Source: Kaistella yonginensis
Lineage (GTDB): Bacteria > Bacteroidota > Bacteroidia > Flavobacteriales > Weeksellaceae
NCBI RefSeq assembly: GCF_030409525.1
Contig: NZ_JAUFQB010000017.1
Location: 257,053-321,052, forward strand
Length of the DNA: 64,000 nucleotides
Direction of reading: 5' to 3'
Shown: piece after piece, positions 8,220-15,133 of the stretch
How the letters are laid out: each line of letters begins with the position of its first letter
How positions within the stretch are numbered: the stretch's first letter is position 1
Program-made: the position numbers and the translations under genes
Notes under the pieces: model-generated
Told to the model about the DNA's origin: nothing
Databases searched by the model: none
What the model saw: only the letters and a program-made list of their open reading frames with translations

Positions 8220-8648
8220 ATGAGTTTAAAAATAGAAATACACAGTTTTTCCTATAAAAAAGGAGGAATCCCAAAAGACAGTTCCGGTAATGGTGGCGGC
8301 TTTGCCTTCGATTGCCGCGGAATCCTGAATCCCGGTAGAGTCGAAGCGTACAAACTTCAAACCGGTTGCGAAATCGGTGTTCAGGACTATTTAGAAACAA
8401 AAACCGAAATGCCAAAATTTTTGGAATTGGTGAAAAATATCGTTTCTATTAATATCGATAATTATATTGGGCGCAATTTTGAGCATCTTCAAATTAATTT
8501 TGGGTGTACGGGCGGCCAACACCGTTCGGTTTATGCTGCAGAAAAAACCGCTGCATTTATCCGTGAGAAATATCCACAAACAACGGTTACATTAAATCAT
8601 GACGAGCAACCTCAACTTAATCAATCTCAAATAAGTACTGAGCAATAG
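8220..8648 (+). CDS. Free-standing RapZ C-terminal domain protein
   Basis: At 142 residues, this is only the C-terminal half of RapZ, without the N-terminal P-loop kinase-like domain. The diagnostic block FGCTGGQHRSVYAAE lies at about residues 98-112, preceded by the conserved FDCRGILNPGR region (about 30-40). In E. coli this half of RapZ binds glucosamine-6-phosphate and small RNA and controls GlmS. Between an AmgK-like kinase and a MurU-like uridylyltransferase, the domain plausibly senses an amino-sugar phosphate or acts with those enzymes; that is inference. The spacing to the next gene is 48 bases. The last 15 or so residues are polar and probably disordered. Confidence 0.88.
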   Translation: MSLKIEIHSFSYKKGGIPKDSSGNGGGFAFDCRGILNPGRVEAYKLQTGCEIGVQDYLETKTEMPKFLELVKNIVSINIDNYIGRNFEHLQINFGCTGGQHRSVYAAEKTAAFIREKYPQTTVTLNHDEQPQLNQSQISTEQ

Positions 8649-8696
8649 GTAATTTATAATTAATTAACCTTTATTTAGTACTCCTTACTCATTTTT

Positions 8697-9410
8697 ATGA
8701 AAGCACTCATCTTCGCAGCGGGAAAAGGCACCCGACTTAAACCGTTTACCGATCATCATCCAAAAGCATTGGCCTTGGTGAATGAAGTCCCATTATTAGA
8801 GAGAAATATTAAATATTTAAAACGTTTCGGGATTAATGATTTTGTGATTAATATTCATCATTATGGTGATCAAATAGCCACATTTCTGAAAAAAAATAAT
8901 AATTTTAATTCTAATATTGAACTCTCTGATGAGAAAGATCAGCTGCTGGAAACTGGGGGTGGATTGGTTTTTGCAAGAAAATTCCTGGATCATGGCGAAG
9001 ATTTTCTGATTATGAATGCAGATATTTTAACAGATTTGGATTTAAATTATTTCGTAGAATATCATCAAGAGCAAAAAGATTTTGCTACTTTAGCAGTCTC
9101 TGACCGAAAAAGTTCCCGAAAACTTCTTTTCAATCCAGAAATGATTCTGAAAGGTTGGCTAAATGTAGAATCTGGCGAACAGCGATTGGCAGAATTCAAC
9201 AAAGGATTTAAACCTTTGGCGTTCAGTGGAATTCATTGCGTAAATCCAGCGATTTTCAGTAAAATAATAAGAACCGGAAAGTTTTCTATTATGGAAGAGT
9301 ACTTAGATTTAATGAGTCATGAGCGCATTCATGGTTATGAACATTCGGCTAGGATTATTGATGTTGGAAGACCAGAATCCATAACGGAAGCTGAAAAAAA
9401 TTTTAAATAA
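8697..9410 (+). CDS. MurU-like sugar-1-phosphate nucleotidyltransferase
   Basis: The 237-residue Rossmann-like NTP transferase begins with the signature AAGKGTRLKPFT (residues 7-18), which binds the nucleotide, followed by HPKAL with the conserved lysine. Further family blocks are LLETGGGL, MNADIL (metal-binding Asp) and the C-terminal DVGRPES. The size matches MurU, which makes UDP-MurNAc from MurNAc-1-phosphate, and is shorter than glucose-1-phosphate thymidylyl- or uridylyltransferases. Together with the AmgK-like kinase upstream it would form the recycling shortcut that bypasses MurA/MurB and confers natural fosfomycin tolerance where proven. A mannose-1-phosphate activity is the main alternative. 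Confidence 0.82.
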   Translation: MKALIFAAGKGTRLKPFTDHHPKALALVNEVPLLERNIKYLKRFGINDFVINIHHYGDQIATFLKKNNNFNSNIELSDEKDQLLETGGGLVFARKFLDHGEDFLIMNADILTDLDLNYFVEYHQEQKDFATLAVSDRKSSRKLLFNPEMILKGWLNVESGEQRLAEFNKGFKPLAFSGIHCVNPAIFSKIIRTGKFSIMEEYLDLMSHERIHGYEHSARIIDVGRPESITEAEKNFK

Positions 9411-9413
9411 AAA

Positions 9414-10172
9414 ATGAGCAAGATAAAAAGAGGCAAAGGAACCACGAAATTGGCTACCGGAAATGAGTTTGAAATTGACCAAAAAGTTCAAAACTCTTTT
9501 AAAGAAAAAACCTGGGACGAAACCATTACCAAAGACAGTTGGATGGTTTTTAAAATCATGGCTGAATTTGTAGACGGTTATGAAAAAATGGCTAAAATTG
9601 GGCCTTGTGTATCCATCTTTGGATCTGCCCGAATGAAAACCACAGACTCGTGCTACGAACTCGCAGTAGATATTGCCGAAAAAATTACAGAAATTGGTTT
9701 TGGAGTTATCACCGGCGGCGGTCCCGGAATTATGGAAGCTGGGAATAAAGGCGCCAGAAAAGGAGGTGGTAAATCGATCGGTCTAAATATTGACTTGCCG
9801 TTTGAACAGCATTTCAATCCTTTTATTGATAAAGGCTTGAGCATTGACTTTGATTACTTTTTTATTAGAAAAGTGATTTTTGTGAAATATTCTCAGGGCT
9901 TTATCGTGATGCCAGGCGGTTTCGGAACCCTTGATGAATTGATGGAAGCGATCACTTTAATCCAAACCAATAAAATTGGCAGATTCCCAATCGTCTTGGT
10001 TGGCTCTAAATTTTGGTCGGGCTTACTCGACTGGTTCAAAAATACCTTATTAGAAAGCGGAATGATCTCTGAAGAAGATCTGAATTTGTATCGTGTTGTA
10101 GACACCGCCGAAGACGCAGTTGCCCATATAAAGGCGTTTTACGATAAATACCAGGTCAACGTAAACTTCTAA
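9414..10172 (+). CDS. LOG family protein (lysine-decarboxylase-like Rossmann fold)
   Basis: The 252-residue protein carries both hallmarks of the LOG/TIGR00730 family: GGGPGIMEAGNKGA and PGGFGTLDE, which build the active site of cytokinin-activating nucleoside 5'-monophosphate phosphoribohydrolases. About 65 residues precede the core (FGSARM at about 69), a longer N-terminus than minimal LOG proteins. The start codon lies three bases after the MurU-like stop, so the two are surely co-transcribed. Bacterial LOG proteins probably hydrolyse nucleotide 5'-monophosphates such as AMP. A link to amino-sugar recycling is not evident, and the old label lysine decarboxylase is a misannotation. Confidence 0.92.
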   Translation: MSKIKRGKGTTKLATGNEFEIDQKVQNSFKEKTWDETITKDSWMVFKIMAEFVDGYEKMAKIGPCVSIFGSARMKTTDSCYELAVDIAEKITEIGFGVITGGGPGIMEAGNKGARKGGGKSIGLNIDLPFEQHFNPFIDKGLSIDFDYFFIRKVIFVKYSQGFIVMPGGFGTLDELMEAITLIQTNKIGRFPIVLVGSKFWSGLLDWFKNTLLESGMISEEDLNLYRVVDTAEDAVAHIKAFYDKYQVNVNF

Positions 10173-10215
10173 TTGGCACTATATTTGAGATTATTCATTT
10201 TACAAATTACTTATA

Positions 10216-10686
10216 ATGAAAAAATATTTACATATTCCCTGGATTTTTGCACTGATGCTCTTGTTAAGTTTTGCTGCGGCCGACTTCTATTCATCAATGA
10301 CAAAGGTTGATTATTTGGAAGCCAGTAAAACACTGAAATTCACTACCAAACTCAACACCGCCCATATTTCGGATGCGATAAAAATCAATCCAAACACCGC
10401 AGGATTTGAAGCAGAAGTTAAAAAGTACGTGAATAATAACTTCGATTTGTATGTGAATGGAGGCGCAAAAAAACTAACCTTCACAGGCAGTCAAGTGAAT
10501 GGCGAATCGGTTTGGGTTTATTTTGAAGCCAGTGGCATTACGGATATCAGCACGATTAGAATTAAAAATACCATACTATTGAGTGCATTCCCAAAACAAT
10601 TTAACTTGGTGAACATTGCTTATAAAGGCAACCAGAAAACCATGAATTTCCAAAGAGGAAAAGAAGTAAACGAAGTTAGTTTTTAA
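10216..10686 (+). CDS. DUF6702 family secreted protein
   Basis: A 156-residue exported protein with an N-terminal hydrophobic signal segment (about residues 7-23) ending in AAADF. The body is a beta-rich domain with FYSSMTKVDY near the start and a C-terminal region rich in short strands, the pattern of the flavobacterial DUF6702 family. Relatives often lie beside an M1 aminopeptidase gene; here none is present. It follows the LOG gene by 43 bases and is closed by a terminator. No function is known to me. Confidence 0.8.
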   Translation: MKKYLHIPWIFALMLLLSFAAADFYSSMTKVDYLEASKTLKFTTKLNTAHISDAIKINPNTAGFEAEVKKYVNNNFDLYVNGGAKKLTFTGSQVNGESVWVYFEASGITDISTIRIKNTILLSAFPKQFNLVNIAYKGNQKTMNFQRGKEVNEVSF

Positions 10687-10705
10687 AACAATTATACATC
10701 ATAAA

Positions 10706-10741
10706 GAAATCCGTCTCAGCGATAAGTTGAGGCGGATTTTT
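10706..10741. terminator. Terminator of the CCGTCTC hairpin type
   Basis: AATCCGTCTCAGC pairs with GTTGAGGCGGATT around a short loop, with T and A runs at the two sides, so it could act for both converging genes. The stem is nearly the same as those at 15081, 40350 and 45434. Confidence 0.8.
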
Positions 10742-10785
10742 GAAATACAGAAACGTATTTCGGTAACAATTAAAAACAGTAAAAT

Positions 10786-11115
10786 TTATCTATTATTCAG
10801 TTGCTGCATTCCTTCCGATGAAACCATATCATAATTCCATGCAGGCTCGAAAGTAAGGTCGATTTCCACTTCGTGACCGGGAAGCTCCTTCTCTAGAGCA
10901 TTTTTAACTCCGGTTTGTATGGCTTCACCCATGGGACAGTGCGGTGTGGTTAAAGTCATGGTTACTTTAATGGTGTTTTCTCCGACGATTTCGAGGTCGT
11001 AGACCAAACCTAAATCAACAATGTTTACCATCAATTCTGGGTCGATTACTTCATAAAGGGCAAATTCAGCACGACTTATTTTATCGTAATTTTTATCTGT
11101 TGAATCGAGTATCAT
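10786..11115 (-). CDS. MIP18/DUF59 family Fe-S cluster assembly factor
   Basis: A 109-residue protein consisting of one MIP18 (DUF59, PaaD/SufT-like) domain: VIDPELMVNIVDLGLVYDL near the N-terminus and TTPHCPMGEAI, with the family's conserved cysteine, in the middle. Such proteins help deliver or mature iron-sulfur clusters. Its start overlaps the stop of the membrane-protein gene upstream by four bases, so it is the last gene of this operon. Linked to a hemerythrin-type and DUF2249 genes under an Rrf2 regulator, repair of oxidised or nitrosylated Fe-S centres is a reasonable inference. It is not part of a suf operon here. Confidence 0.88.
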   Translation of the reverse strand: MILDSTDKNYDKISRAEFALYEVIDPELMVNIVDLGLVYDLEIVGENTIKVTMTLTTPHCPMGEAIQTGVKNALEKELPGHEVEIDLTFEPAWNYDMVSSEGMQQLNNR

Positions 11116-12377
11116 GATGTTTTATTTATTTTATGGAACATTAATTTAAAGACATTGATATTATATAAAACGGCTACAATCAACCACAATACAGCACCTA
11201 TCCTGATAATCATAACCTTTTGAATGATTATCCCTAAAGCGAATACTAAAAATGCGGCAATAAAAATTCTAAATTGCCAGATGGTGATTTGCTCACTATA
11301 CAAGTCTTTGGGCAGGGGCACTTTCCTTTTACCCGAAAGATTTTTATAATGATCATTCCAGATGATAAAGGGAAGCGTTTTAAAGGTCTTTCCTAAAATA
11401 ATGCTGGTAATCCAACCCATGAACAGAAGCGTTCCGTAAAGCATGGCAAAGCGGTATCCACTGGAAAAATAAACTGCTGGCAAAAGCAAAATTGAAATCA
11501 CCAACGCCAAAAATGAAAGAAAAGCGTGCTTCATCAACAATTCAATGCGTTTTCTTAGTCGATTTTTAAAAGTATCATATAAATAGAGAAGCCAAAAAAT
11601 CACGCCAATCAAAACAATCGCCGCATAAATTAAAACCCTCGGCGATACGCCAATAAAATATCCGTCGGTAAGAAAAAGAATCAGACCAAGATTTTGAAAT
11701 ATAAATGCCCATTTCAGCAGATATTCTTTGGTTGATTTCCCCAACAAAAACATGGGCACCAATTTGGTACTTACCCCAGTGATCAGTTGCAAAAACCAAC
11801 CTGCAAAGCCAGCGTGAGCGTGAAGTTTCAATATTTCTAAATGGTTTTGTTTAAAGAAGGGGAACTTTAAATTAATGGCCAGCAGCAAGCCGACAATTAC
11901 CGTAAATAAAAGCCACAGTGCAGAACTTATTAAAAATAATTTCTGAATAGAATATTTTTTACCTATCCCACTTGTTTTTAAAACATTAAGAAGATAAAGA
12001 CTGGCTGAAATCACGATCAGCGTACCACCCGAAATCATGACCCAACCTACCGTCAAATTCCAGAAATTAGCGGTCAACAGAATCATTCCTAAAGTCAAGG
12101 TATACCACACAAAAGCCGCTATTTTTTCGCTGTACAAATCCTGTTCGCATATCACGGGCAACAGTTGATGCGCTGCACCGAAAATAATCATGGTGCCCCA
12201 ACCTAAAGCTGCAACATGAACCATGGATAGTAAATGAGGTGTAAAATAATGCCGTGTAAAAGATTCCGGACTGAGAACCATCAATGCGCAGAGTACAAAA
12301 AACATCACCGCTCCTGTCACATAAAACGGTAGAACTGCGCTATTTCCCGGGGCTTTGCCTATACTAATCTGTGCCAT
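11112..12377 (-). CDS. Polytopic membrane protein resembling haem-copper oxidase subunit I / NnrS
   Basis: The 421-residue protein has about twelve predicted membrane helices. Histidines lie inside or next to them: RHYFTPHLLSMVHVAALGW in helix 2, AAHQLLP soon after, and KLHAHAGFAGWF in the middle. This layout resembles subunit I of the haem-copper oxidase and NO-reductase superfamily and NnrS-type proteins of nitric oxide response. The canonical adjacent histidine pair of the copper site is not evident, so catalytic oxidase or NO-reductase activity is unproven. Its start codon directly abuts the stop of the DUF1858/DUF2249 gene, so they are translated from one message. Role in NO sensing, binding or haem handling is inference from context. 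Confidence 0.75.
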   Translation of the reverse strand: MAQISIGKAPGNSAVLPFYVTGAVMFFVLCALMVLSPESFTRHYFTPHLLSMVHVAALGWGTMIIFGAAHQLLPVICEQDLYSEKIAAFVWYTLTLGMILLTANFWNLTVGWVMISGGTLIVISASLYLLNVLKTSGIGKKYSIQKLFLISSALWLLFTVIVGLLLAINLKFPFFKQNHLEILKLHAHAGFAGWFLQLITGVSTKLVPMFLLGKSTKEYLLKWAFIFQNLGLILFLTDGYFIGVSPRVLIYAAIVLIGVIFWLLYLYDTFKNRLRKRIELLMKHAFLSFLALVISILLLPAVYFSSGYRFAMLYGTLLFMGWITSIILGKTFKTLPFIIWNDHYKNLSGKRKVPLPKDLYSEQITIWQFRIFIAAFLVFALGIIIQKVMIIRIGAVLWLIVAVLYNINVFKLMFHKINKTS

Positions 12378-13211
12378 TTATTTTTTAAAGATGAGCATTT
12401 TTACATTCCCTTCTTCTCTATTATTAATATGAACTTCGTAGTTTTTATCTGCGAGCTCTTCTAACAAGAAAACCGGAACTCTTTTATGATTGATATACAA
12501 GGCGTTTCCTGAAGGAAGCTCTTCTAACTCCGCCAGAATCACTTGCATAGGACCCGGCATTTCGAGTTCACGCACATCTATTTCTTTCTTTTCTTCTGCA
12601 GCAAATTGCGCACAGATCGCTTCAAAGCTCGCAGCATCATCCATCTGTAGTTTTTCATTGGCCGTAGTTGAAGAATGTGCTGTTTCTTTTTCCTTTTTCA
12701 AGAAATAGGTGTGGAATTCTTTATCATTAATGGTTTCAACAAAGGTAGCTTCTGCTTTTTCCTGTTTTAAAAGATGAATCAAGGGAGTTGGCACAAAATT
12801 ATTAATGATGCATAGAATTTTTCCAGGTTGCACGGTTTTAAAACGTCCTAATATTTCCTTTAATGGGTCTGCACCTTCGTCTATAATGGGTCGTACATCA
12901 TAGAAATCAATATCGACTTGATCTGCTTGCGATAACCAAGATGGTTTTAGGTCGGTTGCAGCTTTTTCTTTATCCTTAATTTCGGTCTCCAAATTAAATC
13001 CCAACGGACGAAGAACACGCTGAAACTCTTCAACGGTGGTTCCGCCCATTTTTGCAGCTTCTGCTATGGAAACCCGTGAAGCCATTATTTTTCTCAAGAT
13101 CGGATTTTTCAATTTCTCAAGAGGTTTTGCGAGAGAAGCAATTGCATCTATGCTGTTTGAATTGAGTTTAATCAGCTCAGATATTTTCGTTTTGGCGGTA
13201 ATATTTTGCAT
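12378..13211 (-). CDS. DUF1858 plus two DUF2249 domains protein
   Basis: In 277 residues there is an N-terminal DUF1858-like helical domain (about 3-72, as found in front of ScdA/RIC and hybrid-cluster proteins), then two DUF2249 modules. The first starts around VDIDFYDVRPI (about 99) and the second around EIDVRELEMPGPM (about 210), joined by a polar linker near 175-195. DUF2249 proteins are predicted small TusA-like alpha-beta folds that recur with NO-detoxification genes. The product is soluble and has no signal peptide. It sits between the hemerythrin-type gene and the oxidase-like membrane gene, whose ATG abuts its stop codon. Molecular activity is not established. Confidence 0.8.
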   Translation of the reverse strand: MQNITAKTKISELIKLNSNSIDAIASLAKPLEKLKNPILRKIMASRVSIAEAAKMGGTTVEEFQRVLRPLGFNLETEIKDKEKAATDLKPSWLSQADQVDIDFYDVRPIIDEGADPLKEILGRFKTVQPGKILCIINNFVPTPLIHLLKQEKAEATFVETINDKEFHTYFLKKEKETAHSSTTANEKLQMDDAASFEAICAQFAAEEKKEIDVRELEMPGPMQVILAELEELPSGNALYINHKRVPVFLLEELADKNYEVHINNREEGNVKMLIFKK

Positions 13212-13309
13212 AATATTTTGTTCTTATTGGTGAAGTAAATCAATTCTTCAACTATTTTGAAAACCACAAACCCATCGATAGCCAGGTCTGTGGTTGAAAA
13301 TTATATGAA

Positions 13310-14437
13310 TTATGAATTCAATTTTGCTAATTCTGCATCGAGCTGAAGCGCTTTAGGAAAAAGAACGGTATTTTCCAGCTTCATATAAGTTTGCACTTCA
13401 CTTTCAAACTCTTGCATTTTTGTAAAAAGATATTGGTAAGAACTGCAAGCATCTGCTGGAACCTTATAATCATCGGTCAACTTTCTCAGGAAAGACAAGT
13501 CTAGACTTGCGATTTCGTGCTCCTTCTTCAGCAGGTTAATCGGTTCTGAGAGGGAGCCTATTTTATAAGTTCCCTCTGTTTCTGGATTTCGTTGTTTGAC
13601 GACCATCTGCTTAATGACGGGGAATAAGACTTCGCCTTCTCGTACGATATGATCCAATAAATCTTGTAAAAAATGATAAGTTAAAGTAGAAAGCCGATTG
13701 AGTTCAAGGTAATTATCCCCGTGATGCTCAGCAACTTTAATCGCCAAATCATTGAGACTCTCTGCATGATCTTTAATATACCTGTGATGCGTATTAACAA
13801 CATAATCTATTAAAAAATCAAGTTCCCATCTGTCATAATCGTAGATTGGAGCTTTCGTATTATTATCAGTTTTATCGGTACTGCAGGCAAACTGAATCCC
13901 TCTCTCTTTTAGCATTTCTGCTTTTTGAATATCTTTTGCAGAGATGGAACCCGTATTTTCTGCAACGGGGTTTTTAGCAATTTGCACCTCGTAAACTTCC
14001 GGTCCTTTTTCTAAATACTCCCAAGTAAAAATATCACCACGCTCTGCGATTAACTCATAATAAAGTGGTTTTGGATCGTGATCATTTTCAATAATGAAAC
14101 TTTCGCCTGGTTGCAAAGCATCAAAATATTTAAAGATGGTCGGATGTTTAAATTTGGGTTCAATGGTGGAAACGACTAATCTTTCCACTTCTTTTTTTGC
14201 CACTAAGGGATTTTTGCAAATTCTAACGATGAACCACTCCGGTCCTTTTTGCAAGTATTCCCATGTAAAAATATTTCCTCTTTCGCCAATTAATTCGTAA
14301 TAAAGTGGTTTTGGATCGTGGTCATTTTCGATAACAAATTCTTCGCCGGCCTGTAGGGCATCGAAATATTTAAAAATAGTCGGGTGTTTTAAGCGAGGTT
14401 CTATTTGGGTTACATCCAAAGTTTGTGCTGTTGCCAT
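13310..14437 (-). CDS. Duplicated DUF2249 fused to a ScdA/YtfE-like hemerythrin domain
   Basis: The 375-residue protein starts with two nearly identical 80-residue units (13-77 and 93-157), each containing KHPTIFKYFDAL, ENDHDPKPLYYELI and IFTWEYL. These are DUF2249-type modules. A hemerythrin-like di-iron domain follows (about 200-365), with His218, His239, His263 and Glu267 (HIVREGEVLFP), His307 (KKEHE) and Glu355 (LENTVLFP). Proteins of the RIC/ScdA/YtfE group repair iron-sulfur centres damaged by NO or oxidation. One odd point is Tyr351, where the family pattern HxxxEN..LFP leads me to expect an iron-binding histidine. The gene stands between the Rrf2 regulator and the other DUF2249 gene, and a weak hairpin (13262-13295) follows it. 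Confidence 0.82.
   Translation of the reverse strand: MATAQTLDVTQIEPRLKHPTIFKYFDALQAGEEFVIENDHDPKPLYYELIGERGNIFTWEYLQKGPEWFIVRICKNPLVAKKEVERLVVSTIEPKFKHPTIFKYFDALQPGESFIIENDHDPKPLYYELIAERGDIFTWEYLEKGPEVYEVQIAKNPVAENTGSISAKDIQKAEMLKERGIQFACSTDKTDNNTKAPIYDYDRWELDFLIDYVVNTHHRYIKDHAESLNDLAIKVAEHHGDNYLELNRLSTLTYHFLQDLLDHIVREGEVLFPVIKQMVVKQRNPETEGTYKIGSLSEPINLLKKEHEIASLDLSFLRKLTDDYKVPADACSSYQYLFTKMQEFESEVQTYMKLENTVLFPKALQLDAELAKLNS
13957..14400 (-). repeat. Internal tandem duplication, 240-bp period, in the DUF2249-hemerythrin gene
   Basis: The segment AAAGTGGTTTTGGATCGTG occurs at 14062 and again exactly 240 bases later at 14302, with flanking similarity over most of each unit. The two copies encode 80-residue repeats, so this is an in-frame duplication within the gene. 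Confidence 0.85.
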
Positions 14438-14500
14438 TTTAATAAGTTTTTTTTTGTTAAATAAGGGACGAAAATTTTATTTTTTATTTTTAAAAGAGAG

Positions 14501-14935
14501 TTACTCTCTTCTCAATTGTAATTTTTCCAGCGAATTTTCTGTTCTAAATTGGTTTAAAGTTGTTTTGCCATAAATCTCATATAATTGATCGCGGGCTTCT
14601 TTATAGGTGTTATGAATAGGGCAGGGATTGGTTTCAGAACAGAAGGCTAAACCAAGCCCACAGCCTTCAAACATTTTGTTGCCATCAATCGCTGTGATGA
14701 TATCTGCCAAAGAATGTTTGGCTTCTTCATCTGAAATATAGAAGCCACCGTATCGGCCTTTGGAAGATTGTAGAAAACCTTGTTTGCTTAAACTCTGCAA
14801 AATTTTTGCAATAAACAGTTCAGGTGAATTTATTTTTCCTGCAATCTCTTTGATATTAATGATGCTTCCGTCGTTAGACTGCTGCGCGATATAGATCATC
14901 GCTCTTAAAGCATATTCACAGGTTTTTGATAGCAT
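14501..14935 (-). CDS. Rrf2 family transcriptional regulator (NsrR/IscR-like)
   Basis: The 144-residue protein begins with the Rrf2 winged helix (SKTCEYALRAMIYIAQQ; helix-turn-helix about residues 26-48 and wing SSKGRYGGFY). A three-cysteine cluster follows in CGLGLAFCSETNPC, spaced C-x6-C-x5-C, which in IscR, NsrR and RsrR binds an iron-sulfur cluster. It therefore probably senses NO, redox state or cluster status. It is the first gene of the minus-strand run, is followed by a 63-base gap to the hemerythrin-type gene, and has a TATCTTTG -7 element upstream. Control of the downstream genes is an inference from position. Confidence 0.9.
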   Translation of the reverse strand: MLSKTCEYALRAMIYIAQQSNDGSIINIKEIAGKINSPELFIAKILQSLSKQGFLQSSKGRYGGFYISDEEAKHSLADIITAIDGNKMFEGCGLGLAFCSETNPCPIHNTYKEARDQLYEIYGKTTLNQFRTENSLEKLQLRRE

Positions 14936-14955
14936 AATAGTTCATTTCAACAGTA

Positions 14956-14963
14956 CAAAGATA
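14956..14963 (-). promoter_or_regulatory. -7 element (TATCTTTG on the minus strand) of the Rrf2 gene
   Basis: CAAAGATA on the plus strand is a perfect TAnnTTTG on the minus strand, 21 bases before the Rrf2 start codon. No clear TTG lies at -33. Confidence 0.45.
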
Positions 14964-15076
14964 TAAAAACTTTTTAAATCGGACTAATAAGTCTTAATTG
15001 AATTTGAATTGATTCTTAAGATCATTATTTTCACTTTTGAAATCTGTTTTATGACAATGAAAGTAATCTTTAAAGC

Positions 15077-15108
15077 AAAAAATCCGCCTCTTTGTAGAGA
15101 CGGATTTA
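15077..15108 (-). terminator. Terminator of the CCGTCTC hairpin type after the DUF5689 gene
   Basis: AATCCGCCTC pairs with GAGACGGATT (one G-T pair) around a 6-base loop. Read on the minus strand it is followed by a T run, and it lies 26 bases past the DUF5689 stop codon. Confidence 0.8.
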
Positions 15109-15133
15109 ATTGCGTTTATTAAAAAACTAGTTC

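Noticed and set aside
13262..13295. Terminator after the hemerythrin-type gene
   Set aside because: AACCACA and TGTGGTT pair over a 20-base loop with a poor T tail; too weak to list as a terminator.
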